Notes: generated from the sequence alone by a model not told the origin. 53,231 bases of DNA from Anoxybacteroides rupiense (GCF_014196195.1 NZ_JACIDF010000015.1:1-53231); one strand, 5' to 3'; counted from the stretch's first letter, positions 1 to 10,688 are shown. Made by a program: numbers and translations.

Positions 1-49
1 TAGGCACGCCGCCAGCGTTCGTCCTGAGCCAGGATCAAACTCTCCAAAA
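1..49 (-). rRNA. 16S rRNA, 5' end only (partial)
   Basis: The reverse complement reads into the conserved start of bacterial 16S rRNA: AGAGTTTGATCCTGGCTCAG, followed by the GACGAACGCTGGCGGC block. Transcription runs leftwards out of the window, so only about the first 50 nucleotides are present. The mature 5' end is placed near 49 by analogy with Bacillus and may be off by a few bases. Confidence 0.97.
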
Positions 50-123
50 GAAAGTTGATTGGCTATTATTTAAATTTCGGTTGACCATACCGAAATTTTT
101 CGATTAACGCTTCGTTTTGTTCA

Positions 124-137
124 GTTTTCAAAGAACA
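124..137 (-). promoter_or_regulatory. boxA-like antitermination motif in the rRNA leader
   Basis: On the minus strand the leader contains TGTTCTTTGAAAAC, very close to the boxA sequence of Bacillus rRNA leaders (TGCTCTTTGAAAAC). It lies about 75 bases upstream of the mature 16S end. BoxA is the NusB/S10 loading site used for antitermination of rRNA transcription. Confidence 0.7.
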
Positions 138-167
138 TTTATCTTATCGCTCACAGGCGACTTTATC

Positions 168-196
168 AATATAACATTTGTCTTTTAGCTTGTCAA
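168..196 (-). promoter_or_regulatory. rRNA operon promoter, proximal (sigma-A)
   Basis: The minus strand shows a perfect -35 TTGACA (191-196), a 17-bp spacer and -10 TATATT (168-173). It is the nearer of two tandem promoters ahead of the 16S gene, as is usual for Bacillus rrn operons. Confidence 0.85.
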
Positions 197-250
197 CTAC
201 TTTTTTAACTATTCATTACTGTTTTTGATCGACTAAAAGCGACGTTTTTT

Positions 251-279
251 AATATATCACTTGCACGAAAATAAATCAA
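251..279 (-). promoter_or_regulatory. rRNA operon promoter, distal (sigma-A)
   Basis: Minus-strand -35 TTGATT (274-279), 17-bp spacer, -10 TATATT (251-256). This is the upstream partner of the promoter at 168-196; the two -10 elements are 83 bp apart. The rest of 50-350 is AT-rich leader and the lysS terminator. Confidence 0.65.
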
Positions 280-304
280 TAGTTTTTATTAAAAAAATAA
301 ATTA

Positions 305-337
305 AAATCCCCCATGAATTCCTTTCACAGGGGATTT
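305..337 (-). terminator. Intrinsic terminator after lysS
   Basis: AATCCCC and GGGGATT form the base of an imperfect hairpin just after the lysS stop codon. On the minus strand a T-rich stretch (TTTTAATTTATTTTTTT) follows. It separates lysS transcription from the rrn promoters. Confidence 0.8.
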
Positions 338-350
338 TTTAGTATAACTT

Positions 351-1859
<1,509 letters not shown>

Positions 1860-1870
1860 TTATTAAAAAT

Positions 1871-1892
1871 ACTGTCAGCAAAGGCTGACAGT
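1871..1892 (-). terminator. Hairpin terminator between dusB and lysS
   Basis: A perfect 9-bp stem (ACTGTCAGC / GCTGACAGT) with a 4-base loop is followed on the minus strand by ATTTTTAAT. It could end or attenuate folate-operon/dusB transcripts ahead of lysS. Confidence 0.65.
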
Positions 1893-1919
1893 AAATAGTC
1901 ATGACATATATTCCTTCAC

Positions 1920-2921
1920 TTACACAGCCTGCGCATCACTCTGTTGTTTTGCTTCTACTTCTTCAACGAACTGTCTTAAAAGATTGACCAGCTCTTCCCG
2001 AGTATTGCATTCGTTAATGGCATTTCTTACCCTTGCATTTCCACGTACGCCTTTTAAATACCAAGCGGCGTGTTTGCGCATTTCTTTGACCGCAATATGC
2101 TCATTTTTTAAAGCAATGAGACGATCTAAATGCAAAATGCACACATCTATTTTTTCTCGGACAGATGGCTCTGGTATCAATTCTCCAGTTTCTAAATAGC
2201 GAACTGTTCGATAAATCATCCATGGATTTCCCAAAGCAGCACGACCGATCATAACGCCGTCAACGCCTATTTCATCAAGCATTGTTTTGGCATCTTGAGG
2301 AGTTTGTACGTCTCCATTTCCAATCACCGGAATATTAACAGCTTCTTTTACCTGTTTAATGATATTCCAATCTGCTTTTCCTTCGTACATTTGCACTCTT
2401 GTTCTCCCGTGAACAGCAACAGCCTTGCCGCCTGCGCGCTCTACTGCTTGGGCATTTTCCACTGCATAAATATGATCTTCGTCCCAGCCGATACGCATTT
2501 TTACTGTTACAGGTTTTTCAACCGCATCGACGACAGCACTTACGACATCATAAATTTTATTCGGATCTAGCAACCATTTAGCTCCAGCGTCGCATTTTGT
2601 GATTTTTGGAACAGGACATCCCATATTAATATCAATAATATCAGCATTTGTATTTTTATCGACAAATTTCGCTGCCTCGACAAGCGTTTCCTTCTCTCCG
2701 CCAAAAATTTGCAAACTTAGCGGCTTTTCACGTTCATCAATATAAAGCATATTTAATGTTTTTTCATTATTGAACAAAATTCCTTTATCACTGACCATTT
2801 CTGCACAGACCAACCCCGCACCAAATTCCTTCACCGTCAGGCGGAACGCAGAATTACACACTCCTGCCATTGGCGCTAGAACAACACGGTTATTGATCTG
2901 AACATCACCAATTTTAAACAT
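1920..2921 (-). CDS. dusB: tRNA-dihydrouridine synthase
   Basis: This FMN-dependent enzyme reduces uridine to dihydrouridine in tRNA D-loops, using NADPH. The 333-residue TIM barrel has the family hallmarks: LAPMAGV near residue 15, the INMGCP motif with the predicted catalytic Cys102, VKMRIGWD, and the phosphate-binding VIGNGDV and GVMIGRAALGNPW segments. The ATG overlaps the end of the upstream XRE gene by 8 bases and follows AAAGGAGGGC. The position at the end of the folate gene cluster, before lysS, matches B. subtilis yacF. Confidence 0.95.
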   Translation of the reverse strand: MFKIGDVQINNRVVLAPMAGVCNSAFRLTVKEFGAGLVCAEMVSDKGILFNNEKTLNMLYIDEREKPLSLQIFGGEKETLVEAAKFVDKNTNADIIDINMGCPVPKITKCDAGAKWLLDPNKIYDVVSAVVDAVEKPVTVKMRIGWDEDHIYAVENAQAVERAGGKAVAVHGRTRVQMYEGKADWNIIKQVKEAVNIPVIGNGDVQTPQDAKTMLDEIGVDGVMIGRAALGNPWMIYRTVRYLETGELIPEPSVREKIDVCILHLDRLIALKNEHIAVKEMRKHAAWYLKGVRGNARVRNAINECNTREELVNLLRQFVEEVEAKQQSDAQAV

Positions 2922-3156
2922 TTCTTGCCCTCCTTTCTTCTCCCGCTATGATCTCTGGTGGCGAGAGCTCCTCAACCGTAATGTTTAAGCATTGAGCTAC
3001 CATTTGTAAAAACTGTTCTGTCGGCAGGCGATTGCCTCGTTCAATTTCCCCTAAAACCGATACAGAAATGCCCAACTGTTTGGCAAATCTCTCTTGTGTG
3101 TAGCCTTTTAGCTTTCGAAAAGCGCGAATACGTCTCCCCCACTTTTCTGCTTCCAT
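2914..3156 (-). CDS. yazB: Small XRE-family helix-turn-helix protein (YazB-like)
   Basis: This 80-residue protein is almost entirely one XRE/Cro-type DNA-binding domain. The recognition part is YTQERFAKQLGISVSVLGEIERG (residues 19-41, usual QERFAKQLG / S-x-L-x-E-I-E-R-G pattern). It probably binds DNA as a dimer, but its target is unknown. The start at 3156 has a good ribosome-binding site (GAAGGGG) and lies inside folK, giving a 49-base overlap. It overlaps dusB by 8 bases, so it should be translated from the folate-operon transcript. YazB holds this position in B. subtilis. Regulation of the folate operon is possible but not shown by the sequence. Confidence 0.85.
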   Translation of the reverse strand: MEAEKWGRRIRAFRKLKGYTQERFAKQLGISVSVLGEIERGNRLPTEQFLQMVAQCLNITVEELSPPEIIAGEERRARNV

Positions 3157-3635
3157 AAATATACCCCTTCTTTATTTAATAATTGATCTATACATAACGA
3201 TAAATCACCATTCAAATTTGGAATGTATATTTTCTCATTAAGCTCAAACAACGGAACTAATACAAACGCTCTTTCTGCCATTCGCGGATGCGGAATGGTA
3301 AGTTGTTCTGTTTCAATATTTTCACGATTATATAATAAAATGTCAAGGTCTATCGTACGCGGTCCCCAACGAATCTCTCGTTTTCGCCCAAGCTCCTGCT
3401 CAATTTTTTGCGTTTCTTCCAATAGTTCAAAAGGAGATAGCGATGTTTGAATTTGCACAACCATATTTAAAAACTTGTTCTGTTGGATGTAGCCAACCGG
3501 ATCCGTTTCATAAATAGAGGAAGTTTGAATAACAGAGATTTGCGGATGTTCCGCTAGTTTTTGAACAGCTTTGTATAAATAAAGAATACGTTGTCCAATA
3601 TTAGATCCCAAGGCAATATATGCGCAGTTTTCCAT
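3108..3635 (-). CDS. folK: 6-hydroxymethyl-7,8-dihydropterin pyrophosphokinase (HPPK)
   Basis: FolK transfers pyrophosphate from ATP to 6-hydroxymethyl-dihydropterin, the step before dihydropteroate synthase. The 175-residue protein starts with the typical YIALGSNIGQR and carries the family signature RWGPRTIDLDILLY with the two magnesium-binding aspartates, followed by IPHPRMAERAFVLVPL. It starts directly after the folB stop codon. Its last 49 bases are overlapped by the XRE gene. The C-terminal tail (about 15 residues after the core) is less conserved and lies wholly within the overlap. Confidence 0.96.
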   Translation of the reverse strand: MENCAYIALGSNIGQRILYLYKAVQKLAEHPQISVIQTSSIYETDPVGYIQQNKFLNMVVQIQTSLSPFELLEETQKIEQELGRKREIRWGPRTIDLDILLYNRENIETEQLTIPHPRMAERAFVLVPLFELNEKIYIPNLNGDLSLCIDQLLNKEGVYLWKQKSGGDVFALFES

Positions 3636-4001
3636 TTAACGTCTCCTTACTATTTCTACCGCTACAGATTGGTAATGGCCTTTAATAGGCGGATTCGGCT
3701 TCACAACTTTGACCGTGCATTGCAGAATCGAAGAAAACGCAGATAAAACATGGCAAGCAATTTGTTCCGCCACCGCCTCAATCAGTTTAAAGCGCTGCTC
3801 CTCCACGATTTCACGGCATATTTCATATAGAGCGGCATAATTAATCGTATCATCTAAACAATCGCTTTCTCCTGCTTTTTTCAAGTCAGTCTCAATCACT
3901 AAATCAACTATAAATCGCTGCCCCAATCTATTTTCTTCTGGGATGGCCCCGTGATATCCATAAAACTCCATTGCGTTTAGATAAATTTTATCGATGGCCA
4001 T
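3636..4001 (-). CDS. folB: Dihydroneopterin aldolase
   Basis: FolB cleaves 7,8-dihydroneopterin to 6-hydroxymethyl-dihydropterin and glycolaldehyde. At 121 residues it is full length for this small oligomeric tunnel-fold enzyme. Recognisable pieces are MEFYGYHGAIPEEN with the catalytic-region Tyr/His, LGQRFIVDL, the central INYAALYEI and the C-terminal KPNPPIKGHYQSVAVEI. Its start overlaps the end of folP by 14 bases and its stop abuts folK, so translation is likely coupled within the folate operon. Confidence 0.96.
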   Translation of the reverse strand: MAIDKIYLNAMEFYGYHGAIPEENRLGQRFIVDLVIETDLKKAGESDCLDDTINYAALYEICREIVEEQRFKLIEAVAEQIACHVLSAFSSILQCTVKVVKPNPPIKGHYQSVAVEIVRRR

Positions 4002-4821
4002 CGCCCCCTTTCCCTATCATGGCATCCATCATTTTTGCCATTCTAGCGATCGGCTGAACATCGTGAATACGAACGATGTGAACCCCTTTCGCAATCCCTA
4101 AACAAATCGTGGCTCCCGTCCCTTCCATACGCTCATGGACTGGCAAATCAAGAACATGGCCGATAAATGATTTTCGCGATGTTCCTAATAACAATGGATA
4201 GCCTAATTGTACAAACTTGTCCAAATGTCTCATGACTTGCAGATTATGCTCAGCTGTTTTTGCAAATCCGATGCCCGGGTCTAAAATAATATTTTCGTCC
4301 TTCACCCCAGCTTTTTTGGCTAACTCCACACTTTCCAACAGATCAGAAATCATATCGTTAATTAAGTCTCTATAATCTACTTGATGGCGATTATGCATTA
4401 AAATAATCGGCACTTGATAATGAGCAGCTACTTCTGCCATTTTCGTATCGGCTTTAGCCCCCCATATATCGTTAATTATATGCGCTCCCGCCTCAATAGC
4501 TTGCTTCGCTACTTCTGCCTTGTAAGTGTCTACAGAAATAGGAACCTTTATTTCATTGGCCAACGCTTTTATTACAGGTATCACTCGTTTTAATTCTTCT
4601 TCTAGTGCTACTTTCTCAGCTCCGGGGCGCGTCGATTCCCCCCCAATATCAATAATATCTGCTCCAGCATCTACCAATTGCTTGGCATGTTCAACAGCGC
4701 GATCGATTGCATTAAATTTTCCTCCATCCGAAAATGAATCAGGTGTTACATTTAAAATTCCCATGATGATTGTTTTTTGCTTTATATCAAGTGTATACGG
4801 TCCACACTGAATCACATTCAT
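3988..4821 (-). CDS. folP: Dihydropteroate synthase
   Basis: FolP joins 6-hydroxymethyl-dihydropterin pyrophosphate to p-aminobenzoate and is the target of sulfonamides. It shows the pterin-binding signatures ILNVTPDSFSDGG, DIGGESTRPGA, INDIWGA, DPGIGFAKT and GTSRKSFIG in order along a TIM barrel. I chose the start at 4821 (277 residues): its ATG overlaps the pabC stop as ATGA and gives an N-terminus of usual length. In-frame starts further upstream, up to 4881, lack a ribosome-binding site. It overlaps folB at the other end. It corresponds to B. subtilis sul. Confidence 0.96.
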   Translation of the reverse strand: MNVIQCGPYTLDIKQKTIIMGILNVTPDSFSDGGKFNAIDRAVEHAKQLVDAGADIIDIGGESTRPGAEKVALEEELKRVIPVIKALANEIKVPISVDTYKAEVAKQAIEAGAHIINDIWGAKADTKMAEVAAHYQVPIILMHNRHQVDYRDLINDMISDLLESVELAKKAGVKDENIILDPGIGFAKTAEHNLQVMRHLDKFVQLGYPLLLGTSRKSFIGHVLDLPVHERMEGTGATICLGIAKGVHIVRIHDVQPIARMAKMMDAMIGKGGDGHR

Positions 4822-5696
4822 TGTTCCATACTGATCCTTTCTGTTAATTGATATCTTGTCCATAAAGAATGTGTGAAGCAAGCATAATGGGCCTTCAAAG
4901 ATTGAACAAAGACGCCGCGTTCACCCGGATAAACGAAATGATCGATTCGCGAAACGGGAACAATTTCTTGAATTGAGTTCGTTAAAAATACCTCTTCTGC
5001 TTGTTCTAAATCCTTTAAGGTGTAAAGTCCTTCTTCACAGCGAATTCCTGATGCGCCGAGCATAGCCATGATAAACTGTCGTGTAACTCCATTTAAAATT
5101 CCTGTTTCCAGCGCTGGAGTATATACAATTCCGTCTTTCACCCAAAACAGATTGGAGACAATTCCTTCAGCAAGAAAGCCATAATCATTCAGAAAAATCC
5201 CTTCCATGTGAGGATGGTTTCTCATCTCGCGCTTACCAAGCACATTATTAAAATAATGATGCGATTTAAGACGCGTTTCTCCCTCGGGACTATTTCTCCT
5301 TGTTTTTAAAATGGTACACATTTTTTCTTTTACAGCTATTTCCGGCAATGATTTCATATATACAATAACAGTCGGCTCAGTATATGCATCAGTTTGCAAA
5401 CCAATATCGCCAATTCCCGCTGAGATATTTAAGCGAATATAAGCATCTTCTAAGCGATTAGCTGCTAATAGCTGCTGAATGATTGCGATTGTCTCTTCCC
5501 GGCTAACTGAAAAACGGATTTGCATATCCACTAAACTTTTATGAAGGCGTGCAAGATGGTCATCCAGCAAAAACGGATGACCATTATAAGTACGAAAGGT
5601 TTCAAAGACCCCCAATCCATACATAAAACCGTGATCAAATGGCGAAATACGGGCCTGTTCATTCGGAATAACTTCACCATTTATATATACATACAT
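4818..5696 (-). CDS. pabC: Aminodeoxychorismate lyase (PLP-dependent, class IV fold)
   Basis: PabC releases pyruvate from 4-amino-4-deoxychorismate to give p-aminobenzoate. The 292-residue protein has the fold-type IV aminotransferase pattern: the ISPFDHGFMYGLGVFETFR N-terminal block, the PLP-binding lysine in TRLKSHHYFNN (Lys144), and the EGIVSNLFWV and LETGILNGVTR cofactor-binding segments. D-amino-acid or branched-chain aminotransferases share this fold, but the position between pabA and folP makes PabC the clear choice. Its stop overlaps the folP start, and it begins 3 bases after the pabA stop. Confidence 0.95.
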   Translation of the reverse strand: MYVYINGEVIPNEQARISPFDHGFMYGLGVFETFRTYNGHPFLLDDHLARLHKSLVDMQIRFSVSREETIAIIQQLLAANRLEDAYIRLNISAGIGDIGLQTDAYTEPTVIVYMKSLPEIAVKEKMCTILKTRRNSPEGETRLKSHHYFNNVLGKREMRNHPHMEGIFLNDYGFLAEGIVSNLFWVKDGIVYTPALETGILNGVTRQFIMAMLGASGIRCEEGLYTLKDLEQAEEVFLTNSIQEIVPVSRIDHFVYPGERGVFVQSLKAHYACFTHSLWTRYQLTERISMEQ

Positions 5697-5699
5697 GGA

Positions 5700-6278
5700 T
5701 TACCGATTCCTTTTATATGTTTGAATAAAATTGTTCAAAAGCTCCATCCCATATACAGTCATGATCGACTCAGGATGAAACTGAACCCCCTCTATAGGCA
5801 GCGTTTTATGACGAATTGCCATAATCTCGTCGTCTTCTGTCCACGCTGAAATGTCGAAGCATTCAGGCAATGTTTCCTTTTTTACAATTAATGAATGATA
5901 GCGGGTAGCTGTAAATGGATTTGGAACCCCCGAAAAAATCGTTTTTCCATCATGTAAGATTTGTGATGTTTTTCCATGCATCAGCTTTTCCGCACGAACC
6001 ACTTCCCCGCCAAACACTTGTGCAATGGATTGATGGCCGAGACACACTCCGAAAATAGGAATTTTGCCAGCGAAGTGCTCAATGGCTGCCAAGCTGACCC
6101 CCGCTTCATTCGGACTGCATGGCCCAGGCGAGATCATTAGAAAATCAGGATTCAATTGTTGTATGCCCTGCACATCGATCTCATCATTTCGTTTGACAAT
6201 TAACTCCTCACCTAATTCTCCTAAATATTGAACTAAATTGTACGTAAATGAATCATAGTTATCGATCATTAAAATCAT
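5700..6278 (-). CDS. pabA: Aminodeoxychorismate/anthranilate synthase glutamine amidotransferase subunit
   Basis: This class I glutaminase supplies ammonia to PabB and, in Bacillus, also to the anthranilate synthase TrpE. The 192 residues include [16 protein letters not shown] at the N-terminus, the oxyanion-hole motif [11 protein letters not shown], the nucleophile Cys79 in GVCLGHQ, and His168/Glu170 in QFHPES, completing the catalytic triad. It starts 6 bases after the pabB stop and is followed by pabC. Confidence 0.96.
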   Translation of the reverse strand: MILMIDNYDSFTYNLVQYLGELGEELIVKRNDEIDVQGIQQLNPDFLMISPGPCSPNEAGVSLAAIEHFAGKIPIFGVCLGHQSIAQVFGGEVVRAEKLMHGKTSQILHDGKTIFSGVPNPFTATRYHSLIVKKETLPECFDISAWTEDDEIMAIRHKTLPIEGVQFHPESIMTVYGMELLNNFIQTYKRNR

Positions 6279-6284
6279 CTTTTC

Positions 6285-7700
6285 TCACCTCGTCATAAAT
6301 AATCGCTCTGCTTCGCTCATCTCTTTTGCTTGCCACAGGGCTCTTGCTTTTTTCAAACATTCTTTGTATTCATGCGGTGGCCGAGAATCAATGACAATCC
6401 CGGCGCCAGCTTGTACGTGCGCCATCCCGTCTTTGGCGATCATGGTTCGAATCGCAATATTAAACTCCATATCTCCATTAAAGCCGATCCAGCCAATTGA
6501 TCCGGTATAGATTCCACGTCGCACTGGCTCTAATTCCTCAATGATTTCCATCGTGCGCACTTTTGGAGCGCCGGTAATCGTCCCGCCTGGAAACACGGCC
6601 TCTATCACATCAAAAACGTCTTTTTCCTTTTTCATTTCTCCTGATACATGCGATACAATATGCATGACATGAGAATATGTCTCAATGGTCATCCATTCAT
6701 CTACTTTTACTGTACCATATTTGCATACTCTACCTAAATCATTGCGCTCTAAATCAACAAGCATGAGATGTTCTGCTCGCTCTTTCTCGTTTTCTAACAA
6801 CTTATTAGCGATTTGTTGATCCTTCTCCGCTGTACTGCCTCGCGAACGTGTCCCCGCAATCGGTCTTGTACTCAAACGAGATTTTCGCTTTTTTATAAGC
6901 AATTCTGGTGAGCCGCTCACCACCTGAAATTCCGGAAAATGAAGATACCCCATATATGGAGAAGGATTTAACAGACGCAGCTTTTCATAAATGTGAAATG
7001 GATGTGTGAACAAAGGCTTGGATTGCCGCACTGACAGGTTGACTTGAAACACATCTCCTTGCCCGATATATTGCCGAACTTTTTCAACCGCCTCCATAAA
7101 CTCCGTTTCTGTCATGGAAACAGATTCGCTTTGCGCCTTTGGAGTAAAAAACCACCCATTCGGCTGCTTGCTCTCCTGTAACCATAAGAATTCATAAAGC
7201 GAAAGACGCTTTTGTGCATCTTCGTGTTCTTCCTCTACATAATGAACAATGAGATGCAGAGCTTGTTCCTCATGATCATAAACAACAATATCGTCAAAAA
7301 TTAAAAAATAAAGATCTGGAACTTTAAGATCATCCTCTGCTTGGGAAGGAAGGCGTTCGATATAGCGGACACAATCATAGCTAAAATAGCCCATCAATCC
7401 CCCTTGAAAATCGGGACCATCATCATCAAAATCCGTCTTCCATTGCGAAAACCATCGCTTTAGCAAATGTAACGGATTTCCTTGTAGCTTCAGTTCTTCT
7501 CCTCGATAGCGAAGCAAAAGCTCCTGTCCGCTTCCTTGTACCATTCCGGCTGGGCGCAAGCCGATAATGCTGTAACGCCCTGAACGTCCACTTTCTAGCA
7601 AAATATGATAAGGCTCATCTTGTGCGAGCCATTGATATTGTTTGAACCACTCCTTATGCTGATAAGCAATCTTTTTTTTGAGTATTCGCCTCAGTCTCAT
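6285..7700 (-). CDS. pabB: Aminodeoxychorismate synthase, component I
   Basis: PabB converts chorismate plus ammonia to 4-amino-4-deoxychorismate, the entry to folate synthesis. The 471-residue protein has an N-terminal TrpE/PabB domain (GRSGRYSIIGL, GGLMGYFSYDCVRYIE) and a C-terminal chorismate-binding domain with the hallmarks GDVFQVNLSVRQ, RPIAGTRSRG, DLERNDLGRV, PGGTITGAPK and IDSRPPHEYKEC. The operon position separates it from TrpE. The ATG at 7700 has GGGAGGT about 11 bases upstream. It is the first gene of the folate operon. A TACAAT -10-like element sits just upstream, but no clear -35 is visible. Confidence 0.95.
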   Translation of the reverse strand: MRLRRILKKKIAYQHKEWFKQYQWLAQDEPYHILLESGRSGRYSIIGLRPAGMVQGSGQELLLRYRGEELKLQGNPLHLLKRWFSQWKTDFDDDGPDFQGGLMGYFSYDCVRYIERLPSQAEDDLKVPDLYFLIFDDIVVYDHEEQALHLIVHYVEEEHEDAQKRLSLYEFLWLQESKQPNGWFFTPKAQSESVSMTETEFMEAVEKVRQYIGQGDVFQVNLSVRQSKPLFTHPFHIYEKLRLLNPSPYMGYLHFPEFQVVSGSPELLIKKRKSRLSTRPIAGTRSRGSTAEKDQQIANKLLENEKERAEHLMLVDLERNDLGRVCKYGTVKVDEWMTIETYSHVMHIVSHVSGEMKKEKDVFDVIEAVFPGGTITGAPKVRTMEIIEELEPVRRGIYTGSIGWIGFNGDMEFNIAIRTMIAKDGMAHVQAGAGIVIDSRPPHEYKECLKKARALWQAKEMSEAERLFMTR

Positions 7701-7759
7701 AAAAGGTCCATACCTCCCTTCCTTTGTTGCACCATACTTATTGTACTATAAAAAAATTT

Positions 7760-7781
7760 CGACAGGGAGTATTCCCTGCCG
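7760..7781 (-). terminator. Intrinsic terminator after cysK
   Basis: On the minus strand a 9-bp stem with an ATAC loop (CGGCAGGGA / TCCCTGTCG, one G-T pair) is followed by AATTTTTTTATAG. It separates cysK from the pabB operon. Confidence 0.85.
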
Positions 7782-7798
7782 AGATATGCGACTTTTCA

Positions 7799-8725
7799 TT
7801 ATTCTTCGAATTGATATAGCGCTGTACTTAAGTAACGCTCTCCATTACTTGGAACAATTGCCAATACTTTTTTTCCTTTTCCGAGCTGCTTGGCTACCTT
7901 TAGAGCTGCATGGATAGCTGCCCCTGATGAAATGCCTCCTAAAATCCCTTCTTCGCGGGCAGCGCGGCGAGCAGTCTCAAATGCTTCCTCTGTCTTTACA
8001 GCAATGACTTCGTCGTAAATATCTGTATTTAAAATATCTGGGACAAATCCAGCGCCAATGCCTTGGATTTTATGCGGTCCCGGTTTTCCTCCTGATAACA
8101 CAGGAGAATCTGCAGGCTCTACTGCATAAATTTTAATATTTGGGTAGGCTTCACGCAGTACCTCGCCAGCTCCTGTAATCGTTCCACCAGTACCGATTCC
8201 AGCAATAAACGCATCCAGCTGATCGCCCATTTGTTCTACAATTTCTTTTCCTGTCGTAATTCGATGGATTTCCGGGTTCGCTTCGTTTTTAAATTGCTGT
8301 GGCATAAAATAGCCGTGTTCTTTAGCCAACTCTTCCGCTTTGTTGATCGCTCCTCGCATTCCTTCACTGCCTGGTGTCAATATAAGCTCCGCACCATATG
8401 CCCGCAATAGATTACGCCGTTCCAAGCTCATTGTATCAGGCATGACCAGAATGGCTTTATATCCTTTCGCAGCCGCTACCATCGCTAAGCCAATTCCAGT
8501 ATTGCCGCTTGTCGGCTCAATAAGTGTATCTCCTGGCTTTAGCTTTCCTTCTTTTTCAGCGGCTTCAATCATTGCTAAAGCAATACGGTCTTTCACGCTG
8601 CTGCCTGGATTCATAAATTCCAGCTTTACGTATACATCTGCGCTGTCTTCGTCCACGATGCGATTTAATTTTACTGCTGGTGTGTCTCCGATTAATTCTG
8701 TAATAGAGTTTACTGCACGTGCCAT
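7799..8725 (-). CDS. cysK: Cysteine synthase (O-acetylserine sulfhydrylase)
   Basis: CysK makes L-cysteine from O-acetylserine and sulfide, using PLP. The 308-residue protein carries the PLP lysine Lys45 in [11 protein letters not shown], the substrate-binding loop [12 protein letters not shown], the phosphate-binding [10 protein letters not shown], and the C-terminal [16 protein letters not shown]. Length and motifs fit CysK rather than cystathionine beta-synthase. It is flanked by its own promoter and terminator, so it is a single-gene unit between hslO and pabB. In B. subtilis a PrsA-like foldase gene (yacD) lies between hslO and cysK; here there is only an 87-109 base spacer. Confidence 0.96.
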   Translation of the reverse strand: MARAVNSITELIGDTPAVKLNRIVDEDSADVYVKLEFMNPGSSVKDRIALAMIEAAEKEGKLKPGDTLIEPTSGNTGIGLAMVAAAKGYKAILVMPDTMSLERRNLLRAYGAELILTPGSEGMRGAINKAEELAKEHGYFMPQQFKNEANPEIHRITTGKEIVEQMGDQLDAFIAGIGTGGTITGAGEVLREAYPNIKIYAVEPADSPVLSGGKPGPHKIQGIGAGFVPDILNTDIYDEVIAVKTEEAFETARRAAREEGILGGISSGAAIHAALKVAKQLGKGKKVLAIVPSNGERYLSTALYQFEE

Positions 8726-8771
8726 TTTTTATCCACCCCTAATCCCGAGTAATTTTATAGAATTTGTTTAA

Positions 8772-8800
8772 AATTTATCAACTATTTTCTCAATTGTCAA
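8772..8800 (-). promoter_or_regulatory. Promoter of cysK (sigma-A)
   Basis: Minus-strand -35 TTGACA (8795-8800), 17-bp spacer, -10-like TAAATT (8772-8777). An 8-bp inverted repeat (CCGAGTAA at 8745-8752, TTACTCGG at 8813-8820) brackets the promoter. The distal copy overlaps the hslO stop, so the repeat may be chance or an operator. Confidence 0.6.
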
Positions 8801-8812
8801 TTATTTAATTTT

Positions 8813-9703
8813 TTACTCGGTCGACGATTCAGCCATTTTCTTTAATTCATATAGCTCCCGTGTTGTAAAATGATACGCCTCATTGCAAAAATGGCACATT
8901 GCCTCAGCCTGCCCTTCTTCATCAATAATCGCTTGAATCTCTTCGGGGCCTAAGCTGATAAGGGCATTTGCAATTCTTTCTCGTGAACAGCTGCATACAA
9001 AAGCAACAGGAAGAGTTTCAAGAATTTTTACATTTCCTTTGCCTAACAATTCTTCTAAAATCTCTTCAGGAGTCGCTCCTTTTTCAATCATTTTTGAAAC
9101 CGGAGGAATGGCTTGAAGCCTTCGTTCAATTTCATGAATCGTTTGTTCTTCTGTATTAGGCATCAGCTGAATAATAAATCCGCCGGCTGCTAGGATTGTA
9201 TGATCAGGGTTTACAAGCACCCCAACTCCAACAGAGGAAGGCACCTGCTCAGACGAAACAAAATAGTATGTGAAATCCTCTCCAAGCTCTCCAGACACAA
9301 GAGGAACTTGACCTGTGAAAAAATCACGCAGCCCTAAATCTTTCACAATCGTCAACGTTCCGTTTGTCCCTACTGCTCTGGCTACATCTAATTTGCCGTA
9401 CTGATTTAAGTCAAAATGGACTTGCGGATTGGTCACATACCCTCTGACTTCTCCCTGGGCATTGCTGTCAACCATAATGGCGCCAAGTGGGCCCCCTCCC
9501 TCGATTTTAATGGTGAGCTTGCTATTTCCTTTTAGCATCGCTCCCATCATAACACCGGCTGTCATAGCGCGGCCAAGAGCGGCAGAAGCCGTTGGCCATG
9601 TCTGATGACGTCGCTGTGCCTCTCCAACGGTCGTTGTGGTTCGTACTGCATACGCCCTTACTTGTCCATCATAAGCCAAAGCTTTTACTAAGTAGTCTGA
9701 CAT
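8813..9703 (-). CDS. hslO: Redox-regulated chaperone Hsp33
   Basis: Hsp33 is a cytosolic holdase activated by oxidation: four cysteines hold zinc when reduced and form disulfides under stress. The 296-residue protein shows the core signatures [11 protein letters not shown] and GFIIQLMP, and the zinc motif as CSC (Cys237, Cys239) and CHFC (Cys270, Cys273). I use the ATG at 9703, preceded by AAAGGTGA. A GTG nine bases upstream overlaps the ribosome-binding site and would add three residues. It lies 15 bases downstream of coaX and is probably co-transcribed with it. Confidence 0.96.
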   Translation of the reverse strand: MSDYLVKALAYDGQVRAYAVRTTTTVGEAQRRHQTWPTASAALGRAMTAGVMMGAMLKGNSKLTIKIEGGGPLGAIMVDSNAQGEVRGYVTNPQVHFDLNQYGKLDVARAVGTNGTLTIVKDLGLRDFFTGQVPLVSGELGEDFTYYFVSSEQVPSSVGVGVLVNPDHTILAAGGFIIQLMPNTEEQTIHEIERRLQAIPPVSKMIEKGATPEEILEELLGKGNVKILETLPVAFVCSCSRERIANALISLGPEEIQAIIDEEGQAEAMCHFCNEAYHFTTRELYELKKMAESSTE

Positions 9704-9718
9704 TTCATTCACCTTTTC

Positions 9719-10492
9719 TTATTTTTTATCTGCATTTTTTATATAAAGGAGTTGCAGTCCTTTTAATGTTAAAAATGGATCAACGATATCAATTACGTTC
9801 GATTCGTTGGCAATCAAAGAAGCCAACCCTCCAGTTGCAATCACCTTCGGAGGAATGGCACTTTTTTCTTTCATCCGTGATACAATGCCTTCGACCTGTC
9901 CAACATAACCATATAGTATACCAGCCTGCATCGCACTGACGGTATTTTTCCCAATAATATCATCTGGACGCGCAATTTCAATCCTTGGCAATTTAGCAGC
10001 ACGAGAATACAAAGCTTCTGTTGAAATCGTGATTCCCGGAGCAATCGCTCCTCCCATATATTGTTTATGTTCATTGATATAGCAATATGTTGTGGCAGTT
10101 CCAAAGTCAACGATAATTAACGGGCTCCCATAAAGGTGGATACCCGCAACAGCATTGACAATGCGGTCTGCCCCTACTTCTTTCGGATTATCATATTTAA
10201 TATTGAGTCCTGTCTTAATTCCTGGTCCAACAATGAGTGGTTTAATATGAAAATATTTGTGACACATTCGTTCAAGCGCAAACATGATCGGCGGCACAAC
10301 AGAAGAAATAATAATTCCATCAATATCAGAAAAATGAAGATCGACATGATTAAGGAGTGCTTTAATCGTCATTCCATATTCATCTTCTGTTTTTCCCCTG
10401 CTTGTTTCAATACGCCAATGATGCTTTAGCTCATCTCCATCATATACCCCTAATACAGTATTAGTATTTCCGACATCTAACACAAAAATCAT
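9719..10492 (-). CDS. coaX: Type III pantothenate kinase
   Basis: CoaX phosphorylates pantothenate, the first step of coenzyme A synthesis; this type is insensitive to CoA feedback. The 257-residue ASKHA-fold protein begins [18 protein letters not shown] (phosphate 1 loop), then [27 protein letters not shown] (phosphate 2) and ATGGLASLI (adenosine motif). The start at 10492 follows GGGGATGAAGCG; the reading frame extends upstream without a better start. A TATGAT -10-like element lies upstream, but no good -35 was found. Confidence 0.96.
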   Translation of the reverse strand: MIFVLDVGNTNTVLGVYDGDELKHHWRIETSRGKTEDEYGMTIKALLNHVDLHFSDIDGIIISSVVPPIMFALERMCHKYFHIKPLIVGPGIKTGLNIKYDNPKEVGADRIVNAVAGIHLYGSPLIIVDFGTATTYCYINEHKQYMGGAIAPGITISTEALYSRAAKLPRIEIARPDDIIGKNTVSAMQAGILYGYVGQVEGIVSRMKEKSAIPPKVIATGGLASLIANESNVIDIVDPFLTLKGLQLLYIKNADKK

Positions 10493-10660
10493 CGCTTCAT
10501 CCCCACTTTTCACACATTCTTGCCTTTCCATCATACCATAAGAATAGAAAAATTGCCTGCAAGGTAAGAAGCACGCAAAGTGTCCATCGATGGCGCTTGA
10601 AGCTAGACAGCGCCTTACTTCTAAAAAAAGAACGAGCGGTAATTTCTGATATGATGAAAA

Positions 10661-10688
10661 AAGATGCCTCTGTAAAAAGAGACATCTT
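10661..10688 (-). terminator. Intrinsic terminator after ftsH
   Basis: The minus strand reads AAGATGTCTCT, a short T-rich loop, then AGAGGCATCTT followed by TTTTC. The 11-bp stem has one wobble pair and overlaps the ftsH stop codon. Confidence 0.85.
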
